Positions 45,105 to 54,855 of a DNA stretch of 64,000 bases are shown piece after piece (position 1 is the first letter of the stretch; every line of letters begins with the position of its first letter). Under the pieces are notes generated by a model. That model did not search any database and was not told the origin of the DNA. It worked only from the letters and a program-made list of their open reading frames with translations. The stretch is from Segatella copri. GTDB lineage: Bacteria; Bacteroidota; Bacteroidia; Bacteroidales; Bacteroidaceae. The stretch spans positions 812,501-876,500 of the forward strand of contig NZ_CP137557.1 of the NCBI RefSeq assembly GCF_019249655.2, given 5' to 3'. A program made the position numbers and the translations under genes.

Positions 45105-47921
45105 ATGAGATTAAGAAAGATTTTCGCAGCGGCACTGCTGCTGCTCTCTGTGGGAAATGCGATGGCACAGATGCCTCCTATCCCAGTGGACAAGAATGTG
45201 AAGATCGGTCATCTTGAGAATGGCTTGACCTACTACATTCGTCATAATGCTTTCCCTGAGCATGTGGCTAGTTTCTACATCGCTCAGAAAGTGGGTTCTA
45301 TCAATGAGAATGACGACCAGCGCGGTTTGGCTCACCTTTTGGAGCACCTCGCCTTCAATGGCACCGAGCACTTCAAGGGCAATTCCCTCCAGGATTACCT
45401 GCAGAGCATCGGCGTGGAGTATGGTCGCAACCTCAATGCCTATACCAGCATCGACAAAACCGTTTATTATTTCACCGATGTTCCTACTACCCGCACCTCA
45501 GCAGTGGATTCCTGCATGCTCATCCTCAAGGATTGGAGCAACGGTATCTCGCTGACCAAGGAGGCCATCAACGATGAGCGCGATGTGGTACACAATGAGT
45601 ATCGTCTGCGCATGGTGGGTCAGCAGCTCATGTTGGAGCGCAACCTGCCTAAGCTCTACCAGGGCGAGAAGTACGGATACCGTATGCCTATCGGCTTGAT
45701 GAGCGTCGTCGATGGATGCGACCCTGAAACCCTGCGTGCTTACTATCGCAAGTGGTACCGTCCGGACAACCAGGCAATCATCATCGTGGGTGATATCGAT
45801 GTAGATCATGTAGAAGCACAGATCAAGAAACTCTTCTCTGGCATCAAGGTGCCTAAGAATGCTGCCAAGGTAGTGCCAGTGCCAGTGGCTGACAACGATA
45901 CAGCCATCTACGTAATCGACAAGAACAAGGAGCAGAAGTTCGACATGATCAATATCATGATGAAGACCGATGCATATCCTGATTCCTTGAAAGGCAACAT
46001 GGCCTACCTCGTCATGGGTTACCTCCGCAGCGTAGTAGGTTCGATGTTCGATGCCCGCTTGGCAGAGCAGACACGTGAGGCAGATTGCCCATTCCTCCAG
46101 GGAAGCGCAGGCATCGGCTCTTACCTCATTTCAGGCACCAAGGATGCCTTCTCTATCTCGGGTGTGGCTAAGCCAGGCAAGGTAAAGGAGGCTTATGCAG
46201 CCTTCCTGCGTGAGGCAAAGCGTGTACGCGACTTCGGTTTCACAGCCACAGAGTATGCACGTGCCAAGGAGAACTTCATGAGCGGCATGGAAACCATGTA
46301 TGAGAACCGCAACAAGATGAAGAACGAGCAGTTTACTACCCAGTATGTGGATCACTTCACAGACAACGAGCCAATCCCATCTCTCGAAGATGAGTACAAG
46401 ATTTATCAGATGATAGTGCCAAGCTTTACTGTTGAACACATCAACGATGCGATGAAGAATCTGATTTCAGAAACCGACACCAACTTTGTGAGCATGGTGC
46501 TGATGAAGGAGGCAGAGGGCGTAAGCTATCCTACAGAGCAGGAACTTGCTGCCATCGTGAAGCAGGTACGCGGCGAGAAGCTGGAGGCTTATGTGGATAA
46601 CGTGAAGCAGGAACCACTGATGGCTTCAGCTCCTAAGGCTGGCAGCATCAAGAAGGTGGTAGAGAACAAGGTGCTCGGCTTCAAGAAGCTCACCCTCTCT
46701 AACGGTGCCAAGGTGGTATTGAAGAAGACCGACTATAAGGATAATGAGATTCGTGTTGCCGGAAGTGCCAACGTGGGTTACTCTGCATTCCAGAACGACC
46801 CTGTTAACGCTGCCAATGCTTCTACCGTATGGGAAGTAAGCGGATTGGCTGGTTTCACAGGCAACGACCTGCAGAAGATGCTGGCTGGTAAGCAGTGCAG
46901 CGTAGGTCTCACCATGAGTCCTTTCCGTCACGGTATCGCCGGTACTTCTACTCCTAAGGATCTGGAGACGATGATGCAGCTTCTCTATCTCTCGATGACC
47001 AACCTGACCAAGGACGAGAAGGCATTCGAGAACCTGAAGAATACCTACGTTACCGTGCTCTCTAACAAGAGCAACAACCCTAACATGGTATATCAGGATT
47101 CTATCCAGAGCACTCTCTACCTGGGCAACAAGCTGGCTCTTCTTCCAAATGCAGAGGATATCCAGAACATCAACTACGACCGTGTGCTCGACATGCAGAA
47201 GCAGCTCTATGGCAATGCCAAGGACTTCACCTTCTATTTTGTAGGTAACTACGACGAGAAGGTACTCCTGCCACTCATCGAGCAGTATATCGCTTCTCTG
47301 CCAAACAAGGGCATGAAGCTGAAGAACCAGAAGATTCCATACGCTAAGGGCGAGGTGAAGAACATCTTTACCAAGGCAATGGAGAATCCACAGAGCCAGG
47401 CACGCGAGATGTGGTTCGTGAAGTTGCCTGCTTATACTCAGAAGACAGCCGTATTGGCTGATATTTCTGCCCGTCTGTTGGAGATGAAGTATCTGCGCAG
47501 CATCCGTGAGGAGTTGAGTGCTGCTTACAGCACTGGTGCATCTTGCGGCTTGATTTTCGATTACGACGGCAAGTTGGCACTTACCATCAACGGTACGGCT
47601 CAGTTGAACCCAGATAAGGTAGATGCAGCTGTTCCTTGCTTCTTCAAGGGTATGGAGGAGACGATTGCTGCTCCTGATGCCAACGATTTGCAGAAGGTGA
47701 AGGAGATTCTGCTGAAGCAGGCTGGTGTTGATGAGAAGACCAACAGCTACTGGATGCAGGTATTGAGCATGTATGATTTGCGTAAGGTAGATACCCACAC
47801 CAACTACCGTGAGATGGTGAAGTCGGTAACTGCCCAGCAGATTTCAGACTTCCTGAAGAACGTGGTACTGAAGAGTGGCAACCACTTCGAGGTAATCATG
47901 AAGGCAGAGAAGAATAAGTAA
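45105..47921 (+). CDS. M16-family zinc metallopeptidase (pitrilysin/insulinase type), exported, 938 aa
   Basis: The signal peptide ends NAMAQM. The inverted zinc motif HxxEH is at His77-Glu80-His81 (HLLEHLAFNGT), and the likely third ligand is Glu158 (INDERDVVHNEYR). Two tandem M16 halves are present: the N-terminal half is catalytic, and the second half (from about 520) lacks HxxEH and forms the other wall of the closed chamber. Likely a periplasmic peptidase that degrades short peptides or signal peptides. Monocistronic, with a clear promoter and terminator. Confidence 0.92.
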   Translation: MRLRKIFAAALLLLSVGNAMAQMPPIPVDKNVKIGHLENGLTYYIRHNAFPEHVASFYIAQKVGSINENDDQRGLAHLLEHLAFNGTEHFKGNSLQDYLQSIGVEYGRNLNAYTSIDKTVYYFTDVPTTRTSAVDSCMLILKDWSNGISLTKEAINDERDVVHNEYRLRMVGQQLMLERNLPKLYQGEKYGYRMPIGLMSVVDGCDPETLRAYYRKWYRPDNQAIIIVGDIDVDHVEAQIKKLFSGIKVPKNAAKVVPVPVADNDTAIYVIDKNKEQKFDMINIMMKTDAYPDSLKGNMAYLVMGYLRSVVGSMFDARLAEQTREADCPFLQGSAGIGSYLISGTKDAFSISGVAKPGKVKEAYAAFLREAKRVRDFGFTATEYARAKENFMSGMETMYENRNKMKNEQFTTQYVDHFTDNEPIPSLEDEYKIYQMIVPSFTVEHINDAMKNLISETDTNFVSMVLMKEAEGVSYPTEQELAAIVKQVRGEKLEAYVDNVKQEPLMASAPKAGSIKKVVENKVLGFKKLTLSNGAKVVLKKTDYKDNEIRVAGSANVGYSAFQNDPVNAANASTVWEVSGLAGFTGNDLQKMLAGKQCSVGLTMSPFRHGIAGTSTPKDLETMMQLLYLSMTNLTKDEKAFENLKNTYVTVLSNKSNNPNMVYQDSIQSTLYLGNKLALLPNAEDIQNINYDRVLDMQKQLYGNAKDFTFYFVGNYDEKVLLPLIEQYIASLPNKGMKLKNQKIPYAKGEVKNIFTKAMENPQSQAREMWFVKLPAYTQKTAVLADISARLLEMKYLRSIREELSAAYSTGASCGLIFDYDGKLALTINGTAQLNPDKVDAAVPCFFKGMEETIAAPDANDLQKVKEILLKQAGVDEKTNSYWMQVLSMYDLRKVDTHTNYREMVKSVTAQQISDFLKNVVLKSGNHFEVIMKAEKNK

Positions 47922-47946
47922 CTTGAATAAGAAGTAAGATATGAAA

Positions 47947-47989
47947 AAGCCCCGTTGCCAGACGAAACGTTCCGGCAACGGGGTTTTTT
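47947..47989 (+). terminator. Intrinsic terminator of the M16 peptidase gene
   Basis: Stem CCCCGTTGCC/GGCAACGGGG (47950-47959 with 47974-47983) followed by TTTTTT. Confidence 0.9.
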
Positions 47990-48128
47990 ACTTTTTCTTT
48001 CTTTTCCCAAAAACTACCTTTTCAAATTAAGAGTCATTCTGAAAAAATCTCTCTTCGAAGGATTCAAATCCTTGTCTGCTTCATAAACCTAGAAGAAATT
48101 CATCTCTTCTCTTTTTGCTGTGAAGGAC

Positions 48129-48245
48129 TTAATCTCTTCTCTTTGCCTTAGAGGCAAGGGCCTCGCGGCGATCCTGAAGAATCTGCTGGCACTTGTTCAA
48201 TGCCTGATTTTCATTACTCGTGTTTACCTTAATTAAATCATTCAT
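48129..48245 (-). CDS. Small hypothetical protein, 38 aa
   Basis: Minus-strand frame from ATG at 48245 to TAA at 48129-48131. It encodes a polar, helical peptide (MNDLIKVNTSNENQ, then ALNKCQQILQDRREAL and a basic end SKAKRRD). It has no membrane segment. A -7 box (TATCTTTG, 48272-48279) lies 26 bp upstream, which supports expression. It is alone between two longer genes. Function unknown; the basic C terminus allows nucleic-acid or ribosome contact, but that is speculation. Confidence 0.5.
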   Translation of the reverse strand: MNDLIKVNTSNENQALNKCQQILQDRREALASKAKRRD

Positions 48246-48271
48246 AACCTATTGTATTTTTATTAACGCTG

Positions 48272-48279
48272 CAAAGATA
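48272..48279 (-). promoter_or_regulatory. -7 box upstream of the 38-aa ORF
   Basis: TATCTTTG on the minus strand; no clear -33 element at the expected distance. Confidence 0.4.
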
Positions 48280-48524
48280 TTACATTCTGATAACATTTCG
48301 GTACACAAAACGATATTTTTGGGGTAATTATTATTCTTTTTTGATTTAAGTCAAAAAGATGAATCATTTGCACTAGCTTTTGCACGAAAATCAGCATTTG
48401 AATAAACCATCTGCACCCCCATCCGTCTATAAATCGTGCAGGGTAATTAGAAGGGATGCTGATGATGAACAGAGGATGAATAGGAAAAATAGGAAAGCTG
48501 GAAGAGAAAAAAAGGGGATTTCTC

Positions 48525-48555
48525 TTTGTTATTTCCCAAAAAATGCCGAACTTTG
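48525..48555 (+). promoter_or_regulatory. Candidate promoter of the DUF4923 gene
   Basis: TTTG (48525-48528), 19-bp spacer, then GAACTTTG (48548-48555), one base from TAnnTTTG. It gives a leader of about 70 nt. The rest of 48280-48524 shows no gene. Confidence 0.45.
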
Positions 48556-48629
48556 CACCCGAAAGCGTGAATATCGATATAAGATTTGGTATAAGAATAA
48601 GATAATATAGAAAGTAAAAGGAAAATAAA

Positions 48630-49487
48630 ATGAAAAAGGTAATTCTGACGGCTGCCCTCGTGCTCGCATGCACAGTAGGCAGCAATGCTAGCGCCATGAA
48701 CGAGGCAGCGCTCAATGCCTCTAAATCGGAGTTGATGCCAGTGAAGAAGACTACAAAGAAATCAACCAAGAAATCTTCTTCAAAGAAATCAACCAAGAAA
48801 TCTTCTTCAAAGAAACCAACCAAGAAATCTTCTTCAAAGAAATCAACCACCAAGACTACCAAGAAGTCAACCACCAAGACTTCTACCAAGAAATCTACAT
48901 CCACTTCTGTAGATGCAACCACTGGTGCTACTTCTTCGGCCACTGCTGCCACTGCTGCTACCACCACATCTATTGGTAGCATCATCAGTGGCCTCTTGAA
49001 CAATGTAATCGGTTCGGGCACATTTTCAAAGGAAGATCTCTGCGCTCATACCTGGAAGTACAGCAAGCCAGGATGCGCCTTCACTTCAGAGAACCTGCTG
49101 GCAAAGGCGGGTGGCGAGATTGCTGCCAACAAGGTAGAGGAGAAGTTGAGCACCTATTATAATAAGTTTGGCTTCAACAGTTCAAACACCCAGTTCACCT
49201 TCACCACCGACGGCAACTTCTCTGCGCAGATTGACGGCAAGCCATGGCAGGGCACCTATACCTTTGATGAGAAGACTCATGCCATCCATCTGAAGGGCCT
49301 TCTGCTGAGTGCTTCGGGTTATGCCACCAAGACCACCAATGGCATCAGCCTTCTCTTCGACCAGAAGAAGCTTCTCAACCTCATCAAGATGCTCAGCGCC
49401 TTCAAGGGCAGCTCTACTCTCAGCGCAGTGGGTACCATCGCCAACAGCTACGATGGCATGCGTGTAGGTTTTGAAATGACTAAGTAA
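48630..49487 (+). CDS. DUF4923-family exported protein with Lys/Ser/Thr-rich insert, 285 aa
   Basis: The signal peptide ends near SNASA. Residues 39-93 are a low-complexity chain of KKST/KKSSS/KTT repeats encoded by near-identical 24-27-bp DNA units. A Ser/Thr/Ala linker follows. The C-terminal domain (about 135-285) has CAHTWKYSKPGCAFTSENLLAKAGGEIAANKVEEKL, shared with DUF4923 proteins of Bacteroidales, which look like lipocalin-like beta-barrels of unknown ligand. The insert lies between signal peptide and domain and would be strongly positively charged. A long minus-strand open frame opposite the repeats is a shadow. Confidence 0.75.
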   Translation: MKKVILTAALVLACTVGSNASAMNEAALNASKSELMPVKKTTKKSTKKSSSKKSTKKSSSKKPTKKSSSKKSTTKTTKKSTTKTSTKKSTSTSVDATTGATSSATAATAATTTSIGSIISGLLNNVIGSGTFSKEDLCAHTWKYSKPGCAFTSENLLAKAGGEIAANKVEEKLSTYYNKFGFNSSNTQFTFTTDGNFSAQIDGKPWQGTYTFDEKTHAIHLKGLLLSASGYATKTTNGISLLFDQKKLLNLIKMLSAFKGSSTLSAVGTIANSYDGMRVGFEMTK

Positions 49488-49498
49488 TGCATACTCCC

Positions 49499-49583
49499 TT
49501 GCTGCGGATTTCAAATCCGCAGAGCCTAAATAGGTTAGGACATTTTTTAACGCCGGGTTTCAAATCCGGCGAGCGCCTAGCGG
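49499..49583. repeat. REP-like cassette C (partial third copy)
   Basis: Carries CTGCGGATTTCAAATCCGCAG, a spacer close to that of cassettes A and B (AATAGGTTAGGACATTTTTTAA), CGCCGGGTTTCAAATCCGGCG and GCGCCTAGCGG. It corresponds to the second half of the cassettes beside the RAYT gene, about 14 kb away, and follows the DUF4923 stop by 12 bp. Confidence 0.85.
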
Positions 49584-49634
49584 ATTAAAAAAGGGTGCGT
49601 CATGAAACGCTGACACGCTTCGGGATATAAAAAT

Positions 49635-49671
49635 TCCCCCATACGCAAATGAGTGTATGGGGGATTTTTTT
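49635..49671 (-). terminator. Terminator at the end of the SusC/SusD-fasciclin operon
   Basis: Stem TCCCCCATAC/GTATGGGGGA (49635-49644 with 49655-49664), with A residues on the left and T residues on the right. It works for the minus-strand operon and for plus-strand transcription leaving the DUF4923 gene. Confidence 0.85.
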
Positions 49672-49693
49672 ATATAATCATATTACCAACTTT

Positions 49694-51505
49694 TTACTTG
49701 AATGGCATGAACCAGTTGTTCGGATCACTCAAGTCGAGCACTGAGTTCTTGAACTTCAGCTTATCACGAAGCCAGAGAGAACCATAGTTGCTGCCCCAAG
49801 GATTATCATTGTTCTTGTGACGGGCGATGCGGCAAAGGTCGCTGAAGCGGCTGCCCTCAAAGGCAAGCTCCAATGCCATCTCGTCGCAGAGAAGGTCTTC
49901 TACGGCATCCTGCTCAATCTTCAAGCTATCTGATGCTGTGGCGTTCACAGGATAACTCTTGCCTAATTCAGCCAACTTCTTATCAATCTCTGTGCGATAC
50001 TTGTAGAGCGACTGGTTACCCTGGGTCATACCGGCACCACGGGCATGCAGTGGCTGGCTACCTATGCTGTATTCCCTAGATTCGTCCTCATCGTTGAACA
50101 CTACTCGGTTCTCAGCCGTCAGGAAAGGAACGGTGGTCTTCAGGAACTCGATACCTTCCTGGGTCATATAGGTGGTATCCTGCTCCAACTTGTGGTTCCA
50201 GCCATCCTTCAGCAAGGCGAATGCCACGTCAGGATGTCCCATGCGGTTGATTGCCTCGGCAAGTTTCAGATAAACACCAGAGGTGCGATAGAGCGGAATG
50301 TTCGCATTCTCATATTTCATGATAATGTTAACCAAATCTGTCTTCTTATCCGATCTCACACGGTTGTAAGAACTGTGATAACGCATATCTCCCACAGAAG
50401 CGTAGGCGTAAACAGCGTTCTTACCGCTACCCACTCTGTAATAGAAGTTCTGACTGTTAGACAGAGCGAGGTATGAATCAGATGCTACCAGGGCAGATTC
50501 AACGTTGTAGCGATAACCGTCTGCCGCAGTGTAGTAGTTGTAACCAAACAAACCAGGCAGGGCAGTAATCTCACCACGCAACTTGTTGGTTGCCATAGCC
50601 ACGAAGGTGATGGTTTCCGCATCTTGGCTGTAGGTAGTTGACCAGTCGCCGTTTGAAACAAACCAGCTCTGTCCGTTTCTCATTGAGGTTGGAAGATCCG
50701 AATAGGTTGGATAATTCGCCCAGTCAGCCAGATAAGAACGCAGGCGCTCCTTGTTCTGCTTCAGATAATTGAAGTAATGCTCTGCCGCCTTGGCATAGTT
50801 GCCTGACTCCAGATAGAGGTCGGCAAGGATGAGGCGTACCGGAATCATCATCTGCGATGTGGTTACCTTCTTCTGCTCTCCGGCGTCGCTCATACCCAGG
50901 TCAAACTCCTTCCAGCTAGGCACTGGCAGGTTCACATACTGCTCCAGGTCGGGAGCCAGGGCAGCCACGATGCCGTTCAGGTCTTTCTTCTCCAGGTTGG
51001 CAGCACCCTCTACCGATGAGATATCGGTAAGAGGATGGGTGTAGAAAGGCACGTTGCCATAGTTGCGAACCAGCTGCAGGTAAGCCCATGCACGGATGGC
51101 CTTTGCCTCGGCATACTCCTTCATTGCCACAAGGCTTGAACCGGTGGCAAGGGTGGTGTCGCGGTGAGCCACGTAGTAGTTGCAGTTGTTGATGATGCGG
51201 TAATAAACATACGCAGAATCATACTTGTTGCCGTCGGCATAGTCGAAGGCTGCCAGGCGCTGCAAGTCGGTAGAGGCATGAGAGGTTGGCGACACGAGGT
51301 CGCCACGAAGCTCATTGACAAGCACATTCTGGTCGATGGCTTGCTGAACACCTTTCAAGATACCGTTGATATAGAACATAGAATCGACCTTCTCGTTGAG
51401 TTCCGGATTATAGACGTAACGATTAGATCCATCATCGAACATATCACTGCATGAACTGAATGTGATGGCAGCCAGGGTGGCTGCTATGAAATATTTAATT
51501 TTCAT
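49694..51505 (-). CDS. SusD/RagB-family nutrient-binding lipoprotein, 603 aa
   Basis: Lipobox FSSC (Cys19), then the SusD N-terminal pattern with a YVYYRIINNCNYYVAHRD helix and KAIRAWAYLQLVRNYGNVPFYTHPL, a TPR-like core, and a C-terminal GSRFSDLCRIARHK segment. SusD proteins sit on the cell surface as a lid on the SusC channel and bind glycans or other nutrients. It is the last gene of the operon, 31 bp after its SusC partner. No carbohydrate enzyme is encoded nearby, so the substrate cannot be named. Confidence 0.92.
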   Translation of the reverse strand: MKIKYFIAATLAAITFSSCSDMFDDGSNRYVYNPELNEKVDSMFYINGILKGVQQAIDQNVLVNELRGDLVSPTSHASTDLQRLAAFDYADGNKYDSAYVYYRIINNCNYYVAHRDTTLATGSSLVAMKEYAEAKAIRAWAYLQLVRNYGNVPFYTHPLTDISSVEGAANLEKKDLNGIVAALAPDLEQYVNLPVPSWKEFDLGMSDAGEQKKVTTSQMMIPVRLILADLYLESGNYAKAAEHYFNYLKQNKERLRSYLADWANYPTYSDLPTSMRNGQSWFVSNGDWSTTYSQDAETITFVAMATNKLRGEITALPGLFGYNYYTAADGYRYNVESALVASDSYLALSNSQNFYYRVGSGKNAVYAYASVGDMRYHSSYNRVRSDKKTDLVNIIMKYENANIPLYRTSGVYLKLAEAINRMGHPDVAFALLKDGWNHKLEQDTTYMTQEGIEFLKTTVPFLTAENRVVFNDEDESREYSIGSQPLHARGAGMTQGNQSLYKYRTEIDKKLAELGKSYPVNATASDSLKIEQDAVEDLLCDEMALELAFEGSRFSDLCRIARHKNNDNPWGSNYGSLWLRDKLKFKNSVLDLSDPNNWFMPFK

Positions 51506-51536
51506 TATTTTGATGCTTTGTGATTGTACTTTTTTA

Positions 51537-54500
51537 TTAGAGATTAAGCTTCAAACCCACTGTGATGGTGCGTCCTGATGCGATGCTACCCGTGTCGATG
51601 CCCTGATAGAGCACGGCGTTGGAGGTTGACATCTCAGGGTCGCCACCCAGATACTTGGTCAGGGTGAAGAGGTTGTTTGCCTCTACCCAAACCTGAAGAC
51701 CCTGCAACCAGGATGTGCTTACAGGCACCTTGTAGTTGAGGTTGAGTGAGCGGAGCTTCAGATAGCTTCCATCCTCTATCCAGCGGTCGCTGAAGCGTGA
51801 GTTGCCCATCTCGTCATCGTAAGATATACGAGGAACATTGGTCACCTGACCTTCGCTTCTCCAGCGGTTTACCAGGGCAGTGCTCTGGTTGTAGAAGTTC
51901 TTGCCACCCTCGATTACGCTGCGCTGGTAGTTGAAGATGTCGTTGCCTACAGAGTAGCCGAACACTGCAGAGAGTGTGAAGTTACCGTAAGAGGCGCGGA
52001 TGAATGCATTACCATAGATATCCGGGTTTGGATTACCGATGATGGTCTTGTCGTTCTCGCCGATGCAGCCATCGCCATCCAGGTCAACGAAGTGCATGTC
52101 ACCAGCCTTGAAATACTTCTTGGCACCGGTTTCGTCGAGCTGGTAGAGATAACCGTCCTTTCCGGCAGCCTTTGCTTCTGCATCTGTTGCGAATACGCCT
52201 GCAGTCTTGTATCCGTAGAATACACCGGCACTCTGACCTACGAGTGTTGCCACGTTGCCGCTGCCATAGATAGAAGAGGTATAACCCTTGGCACCCTTGG
52301 CATTGCCGTTGATGGCTACGTATTTCTCGTTAGGCAAGCTCTTGATCTCGTTCTTGTAGTGACCCAAGCTGGCACCCAGTTCCAGGGTGAATTTGCGGCT
52401 TACCACTGGCTTACCGTTGAGGCTTACCTCAAATCCGGTGTTGTCCATAGAACCCTCGTTGCTCCAATAGCTCTTCACACCTGCCACAGGAGTGGTGAAA
52501 TCCTTTATGGTGAGGAGGTCGGATGTATGGTTCATATAGTAGTTGAAGCCTAAGCCCAGGCGGTTGTCGAGCCACTGGCTCTGGAAGCCCAGGTTGATGC
52601 GGCGGGTCTTCTCGAAGGTCACATTCTCGTTACCGATGTTGTTGAGCTGTACGGCAGGGATGGCGTTGTGCAGGAACTTCAATACCTCGAACGATGTGTG
52701 TGCCGCCTTGTTGTTGATATCGTCGTTACCGCTTATCTCGAATCCGGCGTTCAGGCGCAGATAGTTGAGGCCGATGTTCTGTGGGAACCACTCTTCGTTG
52801 GTCATCACCCAACCTGCCTGTACGCTAGGGAACAAGCCCCATGCTACACCGCCCATGCGCAGGCTTGTGGCCTTGTCGCCGAAGCTGCTGCTGCTCTCCA
52901 GGGCTGCCTGAGCCTCCAGGAAGTAGCGGTTCTTGTAGTTGTAGTTGGCCTGTGCATACCAGGTAAGGCTGGTCTTCTTGTAATCCTCACCCTTGGCATC
53001 CTTGAAGTCCATGCTGTTGGATACGTTTGGCAAGAGGTCGTTACCGGCACTCTGATACTGTCCTGTAGGGTTGTTCATCTCATAACCGTAGTTCAGGTAT
53101 CTGAATCCTGCCATGGCGTCGATGGTGTGGGCACCCAGGATGCGTGAGAAATCGAAGCGGGTATCGCTCATCACGGTCTCTTCCTTGGCGAAGATGGAAG
53201 CAGACAAGGTCTGCACCATACCCAAGCCCTCTACATAGAAGGTTGGCACACCGCCCTTCGGACGATAGTAGCGCTGGGAGTTACGGTTTAACGTATAGTT
53301 GATGTTCTCTGAAAGCTTGAAACCCTTGCCCAGGTCGAACTTAGGCATGATGCGCACGTGGAACATAGAGTTCTCCATGCGGTTCTTGTTGTTGCCGCTG
53401 CCGTTTGCCAGCAGGGCAGTAGGGTTTGCCAGCGAGAGGTTGGGATCCAGTGCACTCAGGAAGTCGTCTGCCTCAGAGAGGGTAGAAGACAACTGACCTG
53501 TGGTCTTGTTGAATACGTATGGGTTGAGGATAGGCGACTTGATCAGTGCCAGGAGTGTAGGAGATGTCACGGTACCCTTGCTGAAGTCGCTAGGAGCGCC
53601 ATCATCGAAGAGGTCGCGGCTCAACTTCACGTAGTCAACGTCAAACTCAGTAGCGAAGCCCTTGGTAATCTTCAAGTCGCTGTTGAAACGGATGTTCAGG
53701 CGGTTGAAGCCATTCTTCTTGGCAGTGCTCTTGCCGTCGGTATAACCCAGAGAGAGGTTGTACATACCCACATCGTCACCACCCTGCACGTTGATGCTGT
53801 AGTTCTGGCTCAAGGCTTCTTCATAAACCTCCTTGCTCCAGTCGGTGTTGTTGTGGTATGCATTATAATAGTAATTGTTTTTGTCGTTATTCAGGAAATT
53901 GAGATTATTGTTCTCCATAATCTTGCTGATTTCCGGATAAGTACCCAGCATCTCTGTGGCATAGCTCATATACTGGTTGGCATCCATCACCTTAGGAAGC
54001 TTTGGTACCAGGTTCACGCCCACACCGATGTTGGCGTCAATGCGGGTAGCGATGCTGTGACCGCGGCGGGTTTCGATGACGATAACGCCGTTGGCACCCT
54101 TGGCACCATAGATGGCAGTACCGTTCTTCAATACAGAAATCTTCTCGATGTCGGCAGGGTTGATGTTCAGCAACTGGTTGTTGAACATACCTGTCTGCAG
54201 CGAAGTGCCGTTATACTGCATGTCCATTGGCACGCCATCCACTACTACCAGTGGCTGGGCGTTGGCATTGAGCGAGTTCAAGCCACGGATAAACATGGCA
54301 GAACCGATGCCAGGAGCACCTGAGCGCTTGATGGTGCGCACGTCGCCGCCGAGCTGTTCGCTGATGAGGTCCTCAACAGAAATCTGTGTGGTTGTCTTAT
54401 CGGTCTTTACGCTGGCAGCGCCTCCGAGCTGTGTACCGTTGGTGTACATCTCGTTGAACTTGTCGCTGAGCATGTTGGCAGTGATATGACTCTTACCTGC

Positions 54501-54836
54501 GATGGAAACCTGCTGGCTGGCATACTGCGAAGTGAAGAGATAGAGCGATGTAGTGAAGGTAGGCACCTTGATGGTGAAGGTACCGTCGTCCTTGGTCATG
54601 GCAGCATAGTTGGCATTGCCCAATGGCTGAACCTGTACACCGCTGAGTGGCTTTCCTGTAGCAGCATCGTAGATGGTACCTGTGATTTCCATCATAGGGT
54701 ATTCAGGCAACTTAGGAGCTGCTGCCGTCTTCTTCTGACTTGCTGCGTCATCTGTTGCTTCCTGGGCGTTGACCTGTGCTGCCACAGCCATCAAGCCCAT
54801 GATTGCCAATATTCTGAAATTTATCATTGTTTTCAA
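51537..54836 (-). CDS. SusC/RagA-family TonB-linked outer-membrane transporter, 1099 aa
   Basis: The signal peptide ends QVNAQE. An unusually long Ala/Lys/Pro linker precedes a carboxypeptidase-regulatory-like domain (about 50-125, EITGTIYDAATGKPLSGVQV). The plug domain has the RGLNSLNANAQPLVVVDGVPM signature, and a 22-strand barrel ends with TVGLKLNL. It imports bound substrate using TonB energy, together with the SusD that follows. It starts 19 bp after the second fasciclin gene. It belongs to a different subfamily from the SusC at the right edge: the N-terminal plug and loop sequences are clearly unlike. Confidence 0.92.
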   Translation of the reverse strand: MKTMINFRILAIMGLMAVAAQVNAQEATDDAASQKKTAAAPKLPEYPMMEITGTIYDAATGKPLSGVQVQPLGNANYAAMTKDDGTFTIKVPTFTTSLYLFTSQYASQQVSIAGKSHITANMLSDKFNEMYTNGTQLGGAASVKTDKTTTQISVEDLISEQLGGDVRTIKRSGAPGIGSAMFIRGLNSLNANAQPLVVVDGVPMDMQYNGTSLQTGMFNNQLLNINPADIEKISVLKNGTAIYGAKGANGVIVIETRRGHSIATRIDANIGVGVNLVPKLPKVMDANQYMSYATEMLGTYPEISKIMENNNLNFLNNDKNNYYYNAYHNNTDWSKEVYEEALSQNYSINVQGGDDVGMYNLSLGYTDGKSTAKKNGFNRLNIRFNSDLKITKGFATEFDVDYVKLSRDLFDDGAPSDFSKGTVTSPTLLALIKSPILNPYVFNKTTGQLSSTLSEADDFLSALDPNLSLANPTALLANGSGNNKNRMENSMFHVRIMPKFDLGKGFKLSENINYTLNRNSQRYYRPKGGVPTFYVEGLGMVQTLSASIFAKEETVMSDTRFDFSRILGAHTIDAMAGFRYLNYGYEMNNPTGQYQSAGNDLLPNVSNSMDFKDAKGEDYKKTSLTWYAQANYNYKNRYFLEAQAALESSSSFGDKATSLRMGGVAWGLFPSVQAGWVMTNEEWFPQNIGLNYLRLNAGFEISGNDDINNKAAHTSFEVLKFLHNAIPAVQLNNIGNENVTFEKTRRINLGFQSQWLDNRLGLGFNYYMNHTSDLLTIKDFTTPVAGVKSYWSNEGSMDNTGFEVSLNGKPVVSRKFTLELGASLGHYKNEIKSLPNEKYVAINGNAKGAKGYTSSIYGSGNVATLVGQSAGVFYGYKTAGVFATDAEAKAAGKDGYLYQLDETGAKKYFKAGDMHFVDLDGDGCIGENDKTIIGNPNPDIYGNAFIRASYGNFTLSAVFGYSVGNDIFNYQRSVIEGGKNFYNQSTALVNRWRSEGQVTNVPRISYDDEMGNSRFSDRWIEDGSYLKLRSLNLNYKVPVSTSWLQGLQVWVEANNLFTLTKYLGGDPEMSTSNAVLYQGIDTGSIASGRTITVGLKLNL

Positions 54837-54855
54837 ATGTTGAGTTCATGTTTGA

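Noticed and set aside
48263..49021. 252-residue minus-strand frame rich in Val/Asp/Phe
   Set aside because: Arises from the Lys/Ser codon repeats of the DUF4923 gene read backwards; no signals of its own.
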